Shown: piece by piece, positions 43,250-50,371 of the stretch | Numbering within the stretch: the stretch's first letter is position 1 | Layout of the letters: every line of letters begins with the position of its first letter | NCBI RefSeq assembly: GCF_001751365.1 | Contig: NZ_LJGT01000038.1 | Location: 1 to 50,371 of the forward strand | Origin: Streptomyces abyssalis | GTDB lineage: Bacteria > Actinomycetota > Actinomycetes > Streptomycetales > Streptomycetaceae | Direction: 5' to 3' | Length of the DNA: 50,371 nt | The notes under the pieces: model-generated | Seen by the model: the letters and a program-made list of their open reading frames with translations, nothing else | What the model was told of the DNA's origin: nothing | Databases searched by the model: none | Position numbers and translations under genes: made by a program

Positions 43250-46200
43250 GTGCTCCGGACCTCGGTCATCGTCGTCGTCTCGGTGGCGTACCTGGGCCTG
43301 CTCTTCGCCGTGGCCTTCTACGGAGACCGGCGGGCGGACACCGGCCGGAGCATCATCAACAACGGCACTGTCTACGCGCTGTCCCTTGCCGTGTATGCCA
43401 CGTCGTGGACGTTCTACGGCAGCGTGGGCCAGGCCGCCACAGAAGGTGTCGCCTTCCTTCCGGTCTATCTGGGGCCGACCCTCATGTTCGCGCTGGGCTG
43501 GCTGGTGCTGCGCAGAATCATCCGGATCAGCCGCCGTCACCGGATCACCTCGCTGGCGGACTTCGTCTCCGCCCGCTACGGCAAGAGCGCCGCACTGGGC
43601 GGTCTGGTGACGGTCATCGCCGTGATCGGGATCGTCCCCTACATCTCGCTTCAACTGAAAGCGGTGTCCGACACCTTCGAGATCATCCGGCGGTATCCCA
43701 AGAGCCCTTCCACCCCGGATCTGGGCCACGTCCCGCTGATGGCGGACACCGGGTTGTATGCGGCGTTGCTGCTCGCCGCGTTCACCATCCTCTTCGGCAC
43801 CCGGCACCTGGACACCACCGAACGCCACGAAGGCATGGTCGTCGCCATCGCGTTCGAGGCCGTGGTCAAGCTCGTGGCGTTCCTCGCGGTCGGGGTCTTC
43901 GTGGCCTTCTGGATGTTCGGCGGGCTCGGTGACCTGTTCTCCCAGGCAGCCGAAATCAACCTGACCAGGTTGTTCACGCTGCGGGACCAGACCTCGTACG
44001 GCGAGTGGATCTGGCTGAACCTGCTGTCCATGCTGGCGATCGTGCTGCTGCCCCGGCAGTGGCAGATGATCTTCGTCGAGAACGTCGACGAGAAGCACCT
44101 CAAACGGGCGATGTGGCTGTTCCCCCTGTACATGCTCGCGATCACCTTCTTCGTACTTCCGATCGCGGCCGGCGGGCTGCTGCGCTTCGGGAACTCCGTC
44201 GAAGCCGACACCATCGTGCTGGCCCTGCCGATGGCCGAAGGCCAGCAGGCCCTCGCACTGCTCGTCTTCATCGGCGGCCTCAGCGCTGCCACCGGCATGA
44301 TCATCGTCGAGACGGTCGCGCTCAGCACCATGGTGTCGAACTCACTCGTCATGCCGCTGCTGCTGCGTGGCAAGTCCCGGCTGACGCACCGGGACGATCT
44401 GGCGGGGCTGGTGCTGGGCATCCGCCGGGTGACGATCGTGCTGATCCTGCTGCTCGGCTACGCGTACTTCCGGCTCGCCGGCGAAGGGCCGGCGCTGGTG
44501 TCGATCGGCCTGGTGTCGTTCGCCGCCGTGGCACAGTTCGGGCCCGCGATCCTCGGCGGCCTGTTCTGGAAGGGCGGGACCCGTCAGGGCGTCATGGTGG
44601 GCCTGCTCGCCGGATTTACCGTGTGGGTCTACACGTTGCTGCTGCCGAACTTCGCCGAATCCGGCCTGCTGCCTCAGTCACTCCTGCATGAGGGTCCCTG
44701 GGGCATCGAGCTGCTCCGGCCGCAGCGACTGTTCGGCCTTCCGCGGCTGGACCCGATGAGCAACGCCATGTTCTGGAGCATGCTGCTGAACATCGGCGGA
44801 TACGTCGGCGTCTCACTCGCCGGCCGGCCGGACGCCGCCGTGCGGGCGCAGGCGGAGCAGTTCGTCGAGACCCCGGAGGGGCCTGGCCGGCAGCGGCGCT
44901 GGCAGGTCCGTGCCACGGTCGGCGAACTGCACACGCTGCTGGAACGCTTCCTGGGGAAGGACGGCGCGCAGCGTGCGCTGGGCGCCTACCCCGGGAGGAG
45001 ACCCGACTCGCTGGCGTCCAAGGCGGCCCCGGAGCTGGTCCATCACGCGGAGGCCCAGCTCGCCGGGTCGGTCGGTGCGGCCTCGGCGCGGCTCGCGGTC
45101 GACGCCGTGGCCGGAGGGGAGCAGGTCCGCAGCGATGAAGTGATGGAGATGATCGGCGAGGCGTCGGAGCGGGTCGAGCTGGTCCGGCGGCGGCTGGAGT
45201 TGCTGTACGACGCGACCGGCGGCGTCGGCACCACCCTGGATGTGACCCGTACGGCCGAGGAACTCGCGCAGGTCGCGGTCCCGCGCTTCGCCGACTACGT
45301 CACCGTCGACCTGGCCGAGTCCGTGCTGGGCGGTGACGAACCAGGGTTCAACGGCACCAGCATCAGCACGAGCGGCGGCAGTACGCGGCTGCGGCGCGTC
45401 GCCTTCAGCGGCATCCGCGACGATCCACCTCTCTTTCCGGTCGGCGAGCTGATCACCCGAGGCCCCCACTCCCCCGAGGCCCGGAGTGCCGAGAGCGGGC
45501 AGGCGGTCCTGGTGCCCCGGCTCAGTGAATCCCCGGGCTGGCAGACCGTGGACAAGCGGCGGGCCTCGCGGGTCCTCCAGTACGGCATCCATTCGCTCAT
45601 CGCGGCGCCACTGCGGGCCCGCGGTGTACTGCTGGGCGTCGTCAACTTCTGGCGCTCGGAGAAACCCGAGCCATACGAGCAGGACGATCTCTCCCTCGCG
45701 GCCGAACTCGCCGCCCGCGCCGCCGTCTCACTCGACAACGCACGCCGCTACACCCGCGAACACGGCATGGCCGTCGCACTCCAGCGCCGACTGCTGCCCC
45801 GGGCGCTGCCCGAGCAGAACGCCGTCGAGGTCGCCTCCCGCTACCTGCCCGCACAGGAAGGCGTCGGCGGCGACTGGTTCGACGTCATCCCCCTGCCCGG
45901 CGCCCGCGTCGCACTCGTCATGGGCGACGTCGTCGGACACGGACTGCACGCCGCCGCCACCATGGGACGGCTGCGCACCGCCGTGCACAACTTCTCCTCC
46001 CTCGACCTTCCCCCCGACGAACTCCTCGGCCACCTCGACGAGTTGATCATCCGTCTCGAACAGGACGCGCCCGGTGACAGGACCGCCATCGCCGGCGCCA
46101 CCTGCCTGTACGCGATCTACGACTCGGTGACCCGCAACTGCGCCATCGCCAAGGCCGGACACCCGGCGCCCGCACTGGCGCGGCCCGACGGCACCGTCGA

Positions 46201-46894
46201 GTTCCTGGACGTACCGGCCGGGCAGCCTCTCGGCATCGGCGGACTGCCCTTCGAGTCCACCGAATTGCAACTGCCCGAGGGCAGCAGGCTCGTCCTGTTC
46301 ACCGACGGACTCGTCGAGCGCCGCGACCAGGACATCGACACCGGGCTCCGGCTGCTCAGCGAGACGCTGGCGCACCCGGAGCACTCACCCGAGGAGACCT
46401 GCGAAGCCGTGCTCGACGCCCTCCTCCCGGAACTGCAGAGCGACGACATCGCACTGCTCGTCGCCCGCACCAAGGTGCTCGGCGCCGGGCAGATCGCGGA
46501 GTGGGAAGTGGAATCCGACCCCGCCGCAGTCCGCCGCGTACGGGCCGCCGTTTCCGAACGGCTCACGGAATGGGACCTGGAGGACCTCGTCGAGACCACG
46601 GAGCTGATCCTCAGCGAACTGACCACCAACGCGATGCGTCACGGCGCCGGGCCCATCAACGTACGGCTCATCCGCGACCGCACGCTCATCTGCGAAGTCT
46701 TCGACCACAGCAGCACCTCACCGCACCTGCGCTACGCCGCCACCATGGACGAAGGCGGACGCGGCCTCTTCCTCGTCGCACAGGTGGCCGAACGCTGGGG
46801 CACGCGCTACACCGAGGACGGCAAGGTCATCTGGGCGGAGCAGACAGTACGGGATCGCGCAGAGTGCAGCGACGACCACGCTGTGTTGAACTGA
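43250..46894 (+). CDS. SLC5/SSS transporter-STAC-GAF-PP2C-HATPase hybrid receptor, copy 1
   Basis: Single protein of 1214 aa. Residues 1-525 are a sodium/solute symporter (SLC5) domain of about 13 helices (RRIIRISRRHRITSLADFVS, FENVDEKHLKRAM-like loop). About 545-655 resemble the STAC domain known from SLC5 sensor kinases (LAGSVGAASARLAVDAV). GAF spans about 662-835. A SpoIIE-type PP2C phosphatase covers about 840-1085 with metal Asp in GGDWFD (D875), GDVVGHG (D893), FTDG (about 1017-1020) and SDDIALLV. The C terminus is a HATPase anti-sigma-kinase-like domain with SELTTNAMRHG (about 1121) and DEGGRGLFLVAQ. Such C-terminal pairs control anti-anti-sigma phosphorylation. The input is probably solute sensing or transport. 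GTG 43250. Confidence 0.93.
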   Translation: MLRTSVIVVVSVAYLGLLFAVAFYGDRRADTGRSIINNGTVYALSLAVYATSWTFYGSVGQAATEGVAFLPVYLGPTLMFALGWLVLRRIIRISRRHRITSLADFVSARYGKSAALGGLVTVIAVIGIVPYISLQLKAVSDTFEIIRRYPKSPSTPDLGHVPLMADTGLYAALLLAAFTILFGTRHLDTTERHEGMVVAIAFEAVVKLVAFLAVGVFVAFWMFGGLGDLFSQAAEINLTRLFTLRDQTSYGEWIWLNLLSMLAIVLLPRQWQMIFVENVDEKHLKRAMWLFPLYMLAITFFVLPIAAGGLLRFGNSVEADTIVLALPMAEGQQALALLVFIGGLSAATGMIIVETVALSTMVSNSLVMPLLLRGKSRLTHRDDLAGLVLGIRRVTIVLILLLGYAYFRLAGEGPALVSIGLVSFAAVAQFGPAILGGLFWKGGTRQGVMVGLLAGFTVWVYTLLLPNFAESGLLPQSLLHEGPWGIELLRPQRLFGLPRLDPMSNAMFWSMLLNIGGYVGVSLAGRPDAAVRAQAEQFVETPEGPGRQRRWQVRATVGELHTLLERFLGKDGAQRALGAYPGRRPDSLASKAAPELVHHAEAQLAGSVGAASARLAVDAVAGGEQVRSDEVMEMIGEASERVELVRRRLELLYDATGGVGTTLDVTRTAEELAQVAVPRFADYVTVDLAESVLGGDEPGFNGTSISTSGGSTRLRRVAFSGIRDDPPLFPVGELITRGPHSPEARSAESGQAVLVPRLSESPGWQTVDKRRASRVLQYGIHSLIAAPLRARGVLLGVVNFWRSEKPEPYEQDDLSLAAELAARAAVSLDNARRYTREHGMAVALQRRLLPRALPEQNAVEVASRYLPAQEGVGGDWFDVIPLPGARVALVMGDVVGHGLHAAATMGRLRTAVHNFSSLDLPPDELLGHLDELIIRLEQDAPGDRTAIAGATCLYAIYDSVTRNCAIAKAGHPAPALARPDGTVEFLDVPAGQPLGIGGLPFESTELQLPEGSRLVLFTDGLVERRDQDIDTGLRLLSETLAHPEHSPEETCEAVLDALLPELQSDDIALLVARTKVLGAGQIAEWEVESDPAAVRRVRAAVSERLTEWDLEDLVETTELILSELTTNAMRHGAGPINVRLIRDRTLICEVFDHSSTSPHLRYAATMDEGGRGLFLVAQVAERWGTRYTEDGKVIWAEQTVRDRAECSDDHAVLN
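45935..46419. repeat. Long identical block shared with copy 2 (left copy)
   Basis: This 485-base segment, coding for part of the PP2C domain, reads the same as 49887-50371 with no difference that I can see. A second identical block of 195 bases is 43997-44191 against 47949-48143. Flanking sequence is clearly diverged. Confidence 0.9.
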
Positions 46895-46990
46895 GCAGAG
46901 TGCCGGCTGTGCGGTGCCGACCGGCGCCCGGTGCGGCACCGGACACCTGGGCGGTCGCAAGGCCTGAGATTGAGGATGCGGAGGCAGCCC

Positions 46991-47197
46991 GTGGCGGAGT
47001 CGCAGGACGACGAGCAGCTCGCCGGGCGCCTCGCTGCCGTGACGGCGCTGGCGATCGTGCTGATCGTCCCGCCGTTCCTCACGCAGTTCGACCGCACGGA
47101 CCGGGTCTTGGGCGTACCGGTGCTCTGGGCCTACCTCTACCTCGTCTGGGCGATGGTGATCGTCCTGGTCGCCGTCATCGGCGGCAGATCGAGGTAG
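46991..47197 (+). CDS. Small two-helix membrane protein before receptor copy 2
   Basis: 68 aa, start GTG 46991 with GGAGG upstream. A short acidic N terminus (VAESQDDEQLAGR) is followed by a helix (LAAVTALAIVLIVPPFL), a loop (TQFDRTDRVLGVPV), a second helix (LWAYLYLVWAMVIVLVAVI) and a short basic end. It resembles small accessory subunits encoded before other SSS symporters (DUF485/DUF3311-type); this is similarity in layout, not a firm family match. It ends four bases before the GTG of the second receptor. The corresponding gene of copy 1 is reduced to 13 codons at 43204-43245. Confidence 0.8.
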   Translation: MAESQDDEQLAGRLAAVTALAIVLIVPPFLTQFDRTDRVLGVPVLWAYLYLVWAMVIVLVAVIGGRSR

Positions 47198-47201
47198 CGC
47201 C

Positions 47202-50200
47202 GTGCTCGACACCTGGGTCATCGTCGTCGTCTCGGTGGCGTACCTGGGCCTGCTCTTCGCCGTCGCCTTCTACGGAGACCGGCGGGCGGACAGACGCCGG
47301 AGCCTGATCAACAACGCCACGGTCTACGCGCTGTCCCTCGCCGTGTACGAGACCGCCTGGGGCTTCTACGGCAACGTGGGCACGGCCGCCACGTCCGGAA
47401 TCGGCTTCCTGTCGGTCTATCTCGGGCCGATGCTCATGTTCGCGCTGGGCTGGCTGGTGCTGCGCAGAATCATCCGGATCAGCCGCCGTCACCGGATCAC
47501 CTCGCTGGCGGACTTCGTCTCCGCCCGCTACGGCAAGAGCGCCGCGCTCGGCGGCCTGGTGACGGTCATCGCCGTGGTCGCCCTGATCCCCTACATCTCA
47601 CTGCAGCTCAAAGCGGTCTCCAACACCTTCGAGATCCTGCGGCGGCACCCCAAGATCACATCCACCTCGGACCTGGGCCACGTACCGCTCTTCGAGGACA
47701 CCGGGTTCTACGTGGCGCTGCTGCTCGCCGCGTTCACCATCCTCTTCGGCACCCGCCACCTGGACACCACCGAACGCCACGAAGGCATCGTCACCGCCAT
47801 CGCCTTCGAGTCCGTGGTCAAGCTCGTTGTGTTCCTCTCGGCCGGGATCTTCGTGACCTTCTGGCTGTTCGACGGGTTCGACGACCTGTTCGCCCAGGCC
47901 GCCGACGCCGACCTGACCAAGCTCTTCACCCTGCGCGAGGAGACGGGCTACGGCGAGTGGATCTGGCTGAACCTGCTGTCCATGCTGGCGATCGTGCTGC
48001 TGCCCCGGCAGTGGCAGATGATCTTCGTCGAGAACGTCGACGAGAAGCACCTCAAACGGGCGATGTGGCTGTTCCCCCTGTACATGCTCGCGATCACCTT
48101 CTTCGTACTTCCGATCGCGGCCGGCGGGCTGCTGCGCTTCGGGGAGTCCGTCGACGCCGACACCTTCGTACTGGCCCTGCCGATGGCCGAAGGCCCGCAG
48201 GTGCTCGCGCTGCTCGTCTTCATCGGCGGCCTCAGCGCGGGCACCAGCATGATCATCGTCGAGACGGTCGCGCTCAGCACCATGGTCTCCAACTCACTCG
48301 TCCTTCCGCTGCTGCTGCGCGGCAAGTCCCGCCTGGTGCGCCGCGACGAGCTCGCCGGGCTGGTGCTGGGCATCCGACGGGCGACCATCGTGCTGATCCT
48401 GCTGCTGGGCTACGCGTACTTCAGGCTCGCGGGCGAGGGCCCGGCTCTGGGAATGATCGGCACAGTGTCGTTCGCGGCGGTGGCACAGTTCGGGCCCGCG
48501 ATCCTGGGCGCCCTGTTCTGGAAGGGCGGGACCCGTCTGGGCGTACTGGTGGGCCTGGTCGCGGGGTTCGCCGTGTGGGCGTACACGCTGCTGCTGCCCA
48601 GCTTCGCCGAATCCGGCCTGCTGCCGTCCTCGTTCCTGCGGGACGGCCCGTTCGGCATCGAGCTGCTGCGGCCGCAGCAGCTTTTCGGCCTGACGGGGAT
48701 GGACCCGATCAGCAACGCGATGTTCTGGAGCATGCTGCTGAACATCGGCGGATTCGTCGGAGTCTCACTCGCAGGCCGGCCGAACGCGGTCGAGCGGGCC
48801 CAGGCCGACCAGTTCGCCGACATCCTCGCCGTGCCCGCGGCGGAGCGGCGCTGGCAGGTCCGTGCCACGGTCGGCGAACTGAAGACGCTGCTGGAGCGCT
48901 TCCTCGGGAAGGACGGAGCGAAGCGGGCGCTGAGCTCCTACTCCGGAAGGAGACCCGACTCGCTGGCGTCCAAGGCGGCCCCGGAGCTGGTCCATCACGC
49001 GGAAGCCCAGCTCGCGGGCTCCATCGGCGCCGCGTCCGCCCGGCTCGCGGTCGACGCCGTGGCCGGAGAGGAGCAGGTCCGCAGCGACGAAGTGATGGAG
49101 ATGATCGGCGAGGCGTCGAAGCGGGTCGAGCTGGTCCGGCGGCGGCTGAAGCTGCTGTACGACGCGACCGGCGGCGTCGGCACCACCCTGGATGTGACCC
49201 GTACGGCCGAGGAGCTGGCACAGGTGTCGGTCCCGCGCTTCGCCGACTACGTCACCGTCGACCTGGCCGAGCCCGTGCTGGGCGGTGACGAGCCCGGGGT
49301 GAACGGCACGAGCATCTCCACGAGCGACGGGGGCGCCCGGATGCGGCGCACGGCCTTCGACGGCATCCGAGGCAACGCTCCCCTCTTCCCCGTCGGCGAC
49401 CTGATCACTTTCGTGCCGTCCTCGCCGCAGGCACGCAGTGTCGAGAGCGGGCAGGCGGTCCTGGTGCCCCGGCTCGGCGAGTCCCCGGGCTGGCAGGCCG
49501 TGGATCACGAACGGGCGTCGCGCGTCATCGACTTCGGCATCCATTCGCTCATCACCGCCCCGCTGCGCGCCCGTGGCGTACTGCTGGGCGTCGTCAACTT
49601 CTGGCGCTCGGAGAAACCCGAGCCATACGAGCAGGACGATCTCTCCCTCGCGGCCGAACTCGCCGCCCGCGCCGCGGTGTCCCTCGACAACGCACGCCGC
49701 TACACCCGCGAACACGGCATGGCCGTGGCGCTGCAGCGCAGGCTGCTGCCCCGGGCGCTGCCCGAGCAGAACGCCGTCGAGGTCGCCTCCCGCTACCTGC
49801 CCGCACAGGAAGGCGTCGGCGGCGACTGGTTCGACGTCATCCCCCTGCCCGGCGCCCGCGTCGCCCTGGTCATGGGCGACGTCGTGGGACACGGACTGCA
49901 CGCCGCCGCCACCATGGGACGGCTGCGCACCGCCGTGCACAACTTCTCCTCCCTCGACCTTCCCCCCGACGAACTCCTCGGCCACCTCGACGAGTTGATC
50001 ATCCGTCTCGAACAGGACGCGCCCGGTGACAGGACCGCCATCGCCGGCGCCACCTGCCTGTACGCGATCTACGACTCGGTGACCCGCAACTGCGCCATCG
50101 CCAAGGCCGGACACCCGGCGCCCGCACTGGCGCGGCCCGACGGCACCGTCGAGTTCCTGGACGTACCGGCCGGGCAGCCTCTCGGCATCGGCGGACTGCC

Positions 50201-50371
50201 CTTCGAGTCCACCGAATTGCAACTGCCCGAGGGCAGCAGGCTCGTCCTGTTCACCGACGGACTCGTCGAGCGCCGCGACCAGGACATCGACACCGGGCTC
50301 CGGCTGCTCAGCGAGACGCTGGCGCACCCGGAGCACTCACCCGAGGAGACCTGCGAAGCCGTGCTCGACGC
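47202..50371 (+). CDS. SLC5/SSS transporter-STAC-GAF-PP2C hybrid receptor, copy 2 (partial)
   Basis: Paralogue of the 43250 gene. It is open to the window edge (1056 codons and two bases) and is cut off within the PP2C domain, before the HATPase domain that copy 1 has. GTG 47202. No net length difference to copy 1 occurs up to the PP2C start (codon 840 in both). Domain order and active-site Asp residues (GGDWFD, GDVVGHG, FTDG) are the same. Divergence is greatest in the first membrane segments (VYETAWGFYGNVGTAATSGIG), in loop 130-260 and in the GAF region near 690-770 (SDGGARMRRTAFDGIRGNAPL). This fits different inputs with a shared output. Preceded by the intact small membrane-protein gene. 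Confidence 0.92.
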   Translation, partial: MLDTWVIVVVSVAYLGLLFAVAFYGDRRADRRRSLINNATVYALSLAVYETAWGFYGNVGTAATSGIGFLSVYLGPMLMFALGWLVLRRIIRISRRHRITSLADFVSARYGKSAALGGLVTVIAVVALIPYISLQLKAVSNTFEILRRHPKITSTSDLGHVPLFEDTGFYVALLLAAFTILFGTRHLDTTERHEGIVTAIAFESVVKLVVFLSAGIFVTFWLFDGFDDLFAQAADADLTKLFTLREETGYGEWIWLNLLSMLAIVLLPRQWQMIFVENVDEKHLKRAMWLFPLYMLAITFFVLPIAAGGLLRFGESVDADTFVLALPMAEGPQVLALLVFIGGLSAGTSMIIVETVALSTMVSNSLVLPLLLRGKSRLVRRDELAGLVLGIRRATIVLILLLGYAYFRLAGEGPALGMIGTVSFAAVAQFGPAILGALFWKGGTRLGVLVGLVAGFAVWAYTLLLPSFAESGLLPSSFLRDGPFGIELLRPQQLFGLTGMDPISNAMFWSMLLNIGGFVGVSLAGRPNAVERAQADQFADILAVPAAERRWQVRATVGELKTLLERFLGKDGAKRALSSYSGRRPDSLASKAAPELVHHAEAQLAGSIGAASARLAVDAVAGEEQVRSDEVMEMIGEASKRVELVRRRLKLLYDATGGVGTTLDVTRTAEELAQVSVPRFADYVTVDLAEPVLGGDEPGVNGTSISTSDGGARMRRTAFDGIRGNAPLFPVGDLITFVPSSPQARSVESGQAVLVPRLGESPGWQAVDHERASRVIDFGIHSLITAPLRARGVLLGVVNFWRSEKPEPYEQDDLSLAAELAARAAVSLDNARRYTREHGMAVALQRRLLPRALPEQNAVEVASRYLPAQEGVGGDWFDVIPLPGARVALVMGDVVGHGLHAAATMGRLRTAVHNFSSLDLPPDELLGHLDELIIRLEQDAPGDRTAIAGATCLYAIYDSVTRNCAIAKAGHPAPALARPDGTVEFLDVPAGQPLGIGGLPFESTELQLPEGSRLVLFTDGLVERRDQDIDTGLRLLSETLAHPEHSPEETCEAVLD
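49887..50371. repeat. Long identical block shared with copy 1 (right copy)
   Basis: Partner of 45935-46419. The identity begins just after a G/C difference at 49886 and continues to the window edge, so the true extent is unknown. Confidence 0.9.

Noticed and set aside
48765..50336. Long minus-strand open frame in receptor copy 2, also mirrored in copy 1
   Set aside because: It is antisense to the PP2C/GAF coding region and exists in both copies only because the sense sequences are similar; no start signal or domain seen.

Overview
The window looks like a chromosomal segment of a Streptomyces or a close relative. It has very high G+C, many GTG/TTG starts, four-base start/stop overlaps, and typical streptomycete families (XRE-DUF397 pair, NACHT NTPase, Pro-rich PQQ-propeller protein, RpfB-type muralytic enzyme, SpoIIE-type phosphatases). 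Assignments come from reading translated proteins and motifs; no database search was possible.

Layout. 1-4.9 kb: phosphoenolpyruvate carboxylase on the minus strand, divergent from an acyl-lipid desaturase coupled to a TetR regulator. 4.9-8.1 kb: a proline iminopeptidase-like hydrolase, a VOC protein and trans-aconitate methyltransferase, the last divergent from its presumed MarR regulator. 8.2-8.9 kb: a FitAB/VapBC-type toxin-antitoxin pair with an operator-like repeat. 9.0-14.7 kb: an SDR; a two-gene unit of a class I isoprenoid-synthase-fold protein and a membrane NACHT NTPase; a LuxR-type regulator with an interrupted receiver; a GNAT protein. 14.7-18.1 kb: the galactose (Leloir) operon galT-galE-galK. 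18.4-25.8 kb: a LuxR regulator without a phosphoacceptor, a PQQ-propeller membrane protein, an ABC-F ATPase, an unknown protein, an EamA transporter and a YbaK-type deacylase. 26-37 kb: housekeeping and cell-wall genes (class B-type PBP, protein mannosyltransferase, rsmI, TatD, RpfB, rsmA, ispE). An apparently intact IS481-family element sits nine bases upstream of the TatD start codon. 37-41.8 kb: a membrane-anchored periplasmic-binding-fold protein paired with a large protein carrying a degenerate P-loop, then an SDR. 41.8-50.4 kb: an XRE-DUF397 pair divergent from a tandem duplication of very large hybrid receptors (SLC5/SSS transporter, STAC-like region, GAF, SpoIIE-type PP2C, HATPase). 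The second copy runs off the right edge.

Most interesting. (1) The tandem transporter-phosphatase-kinase receptors: they show mosaic identity suggesting gene conversion, and the small membrane-protein gene before the first copy has lost 165 bp. (2) The translationally coupled isoprenoid-fold enzyme plus NACHT membrane NTPase, a possible uncharacterised defence or signalling unit. (3) The binding-protein/degenerate-ATPase pair. (4) An IS481 copy whose transposase stop codon lies in the duplicated target site. (5) Two atypical LuxR regulators.
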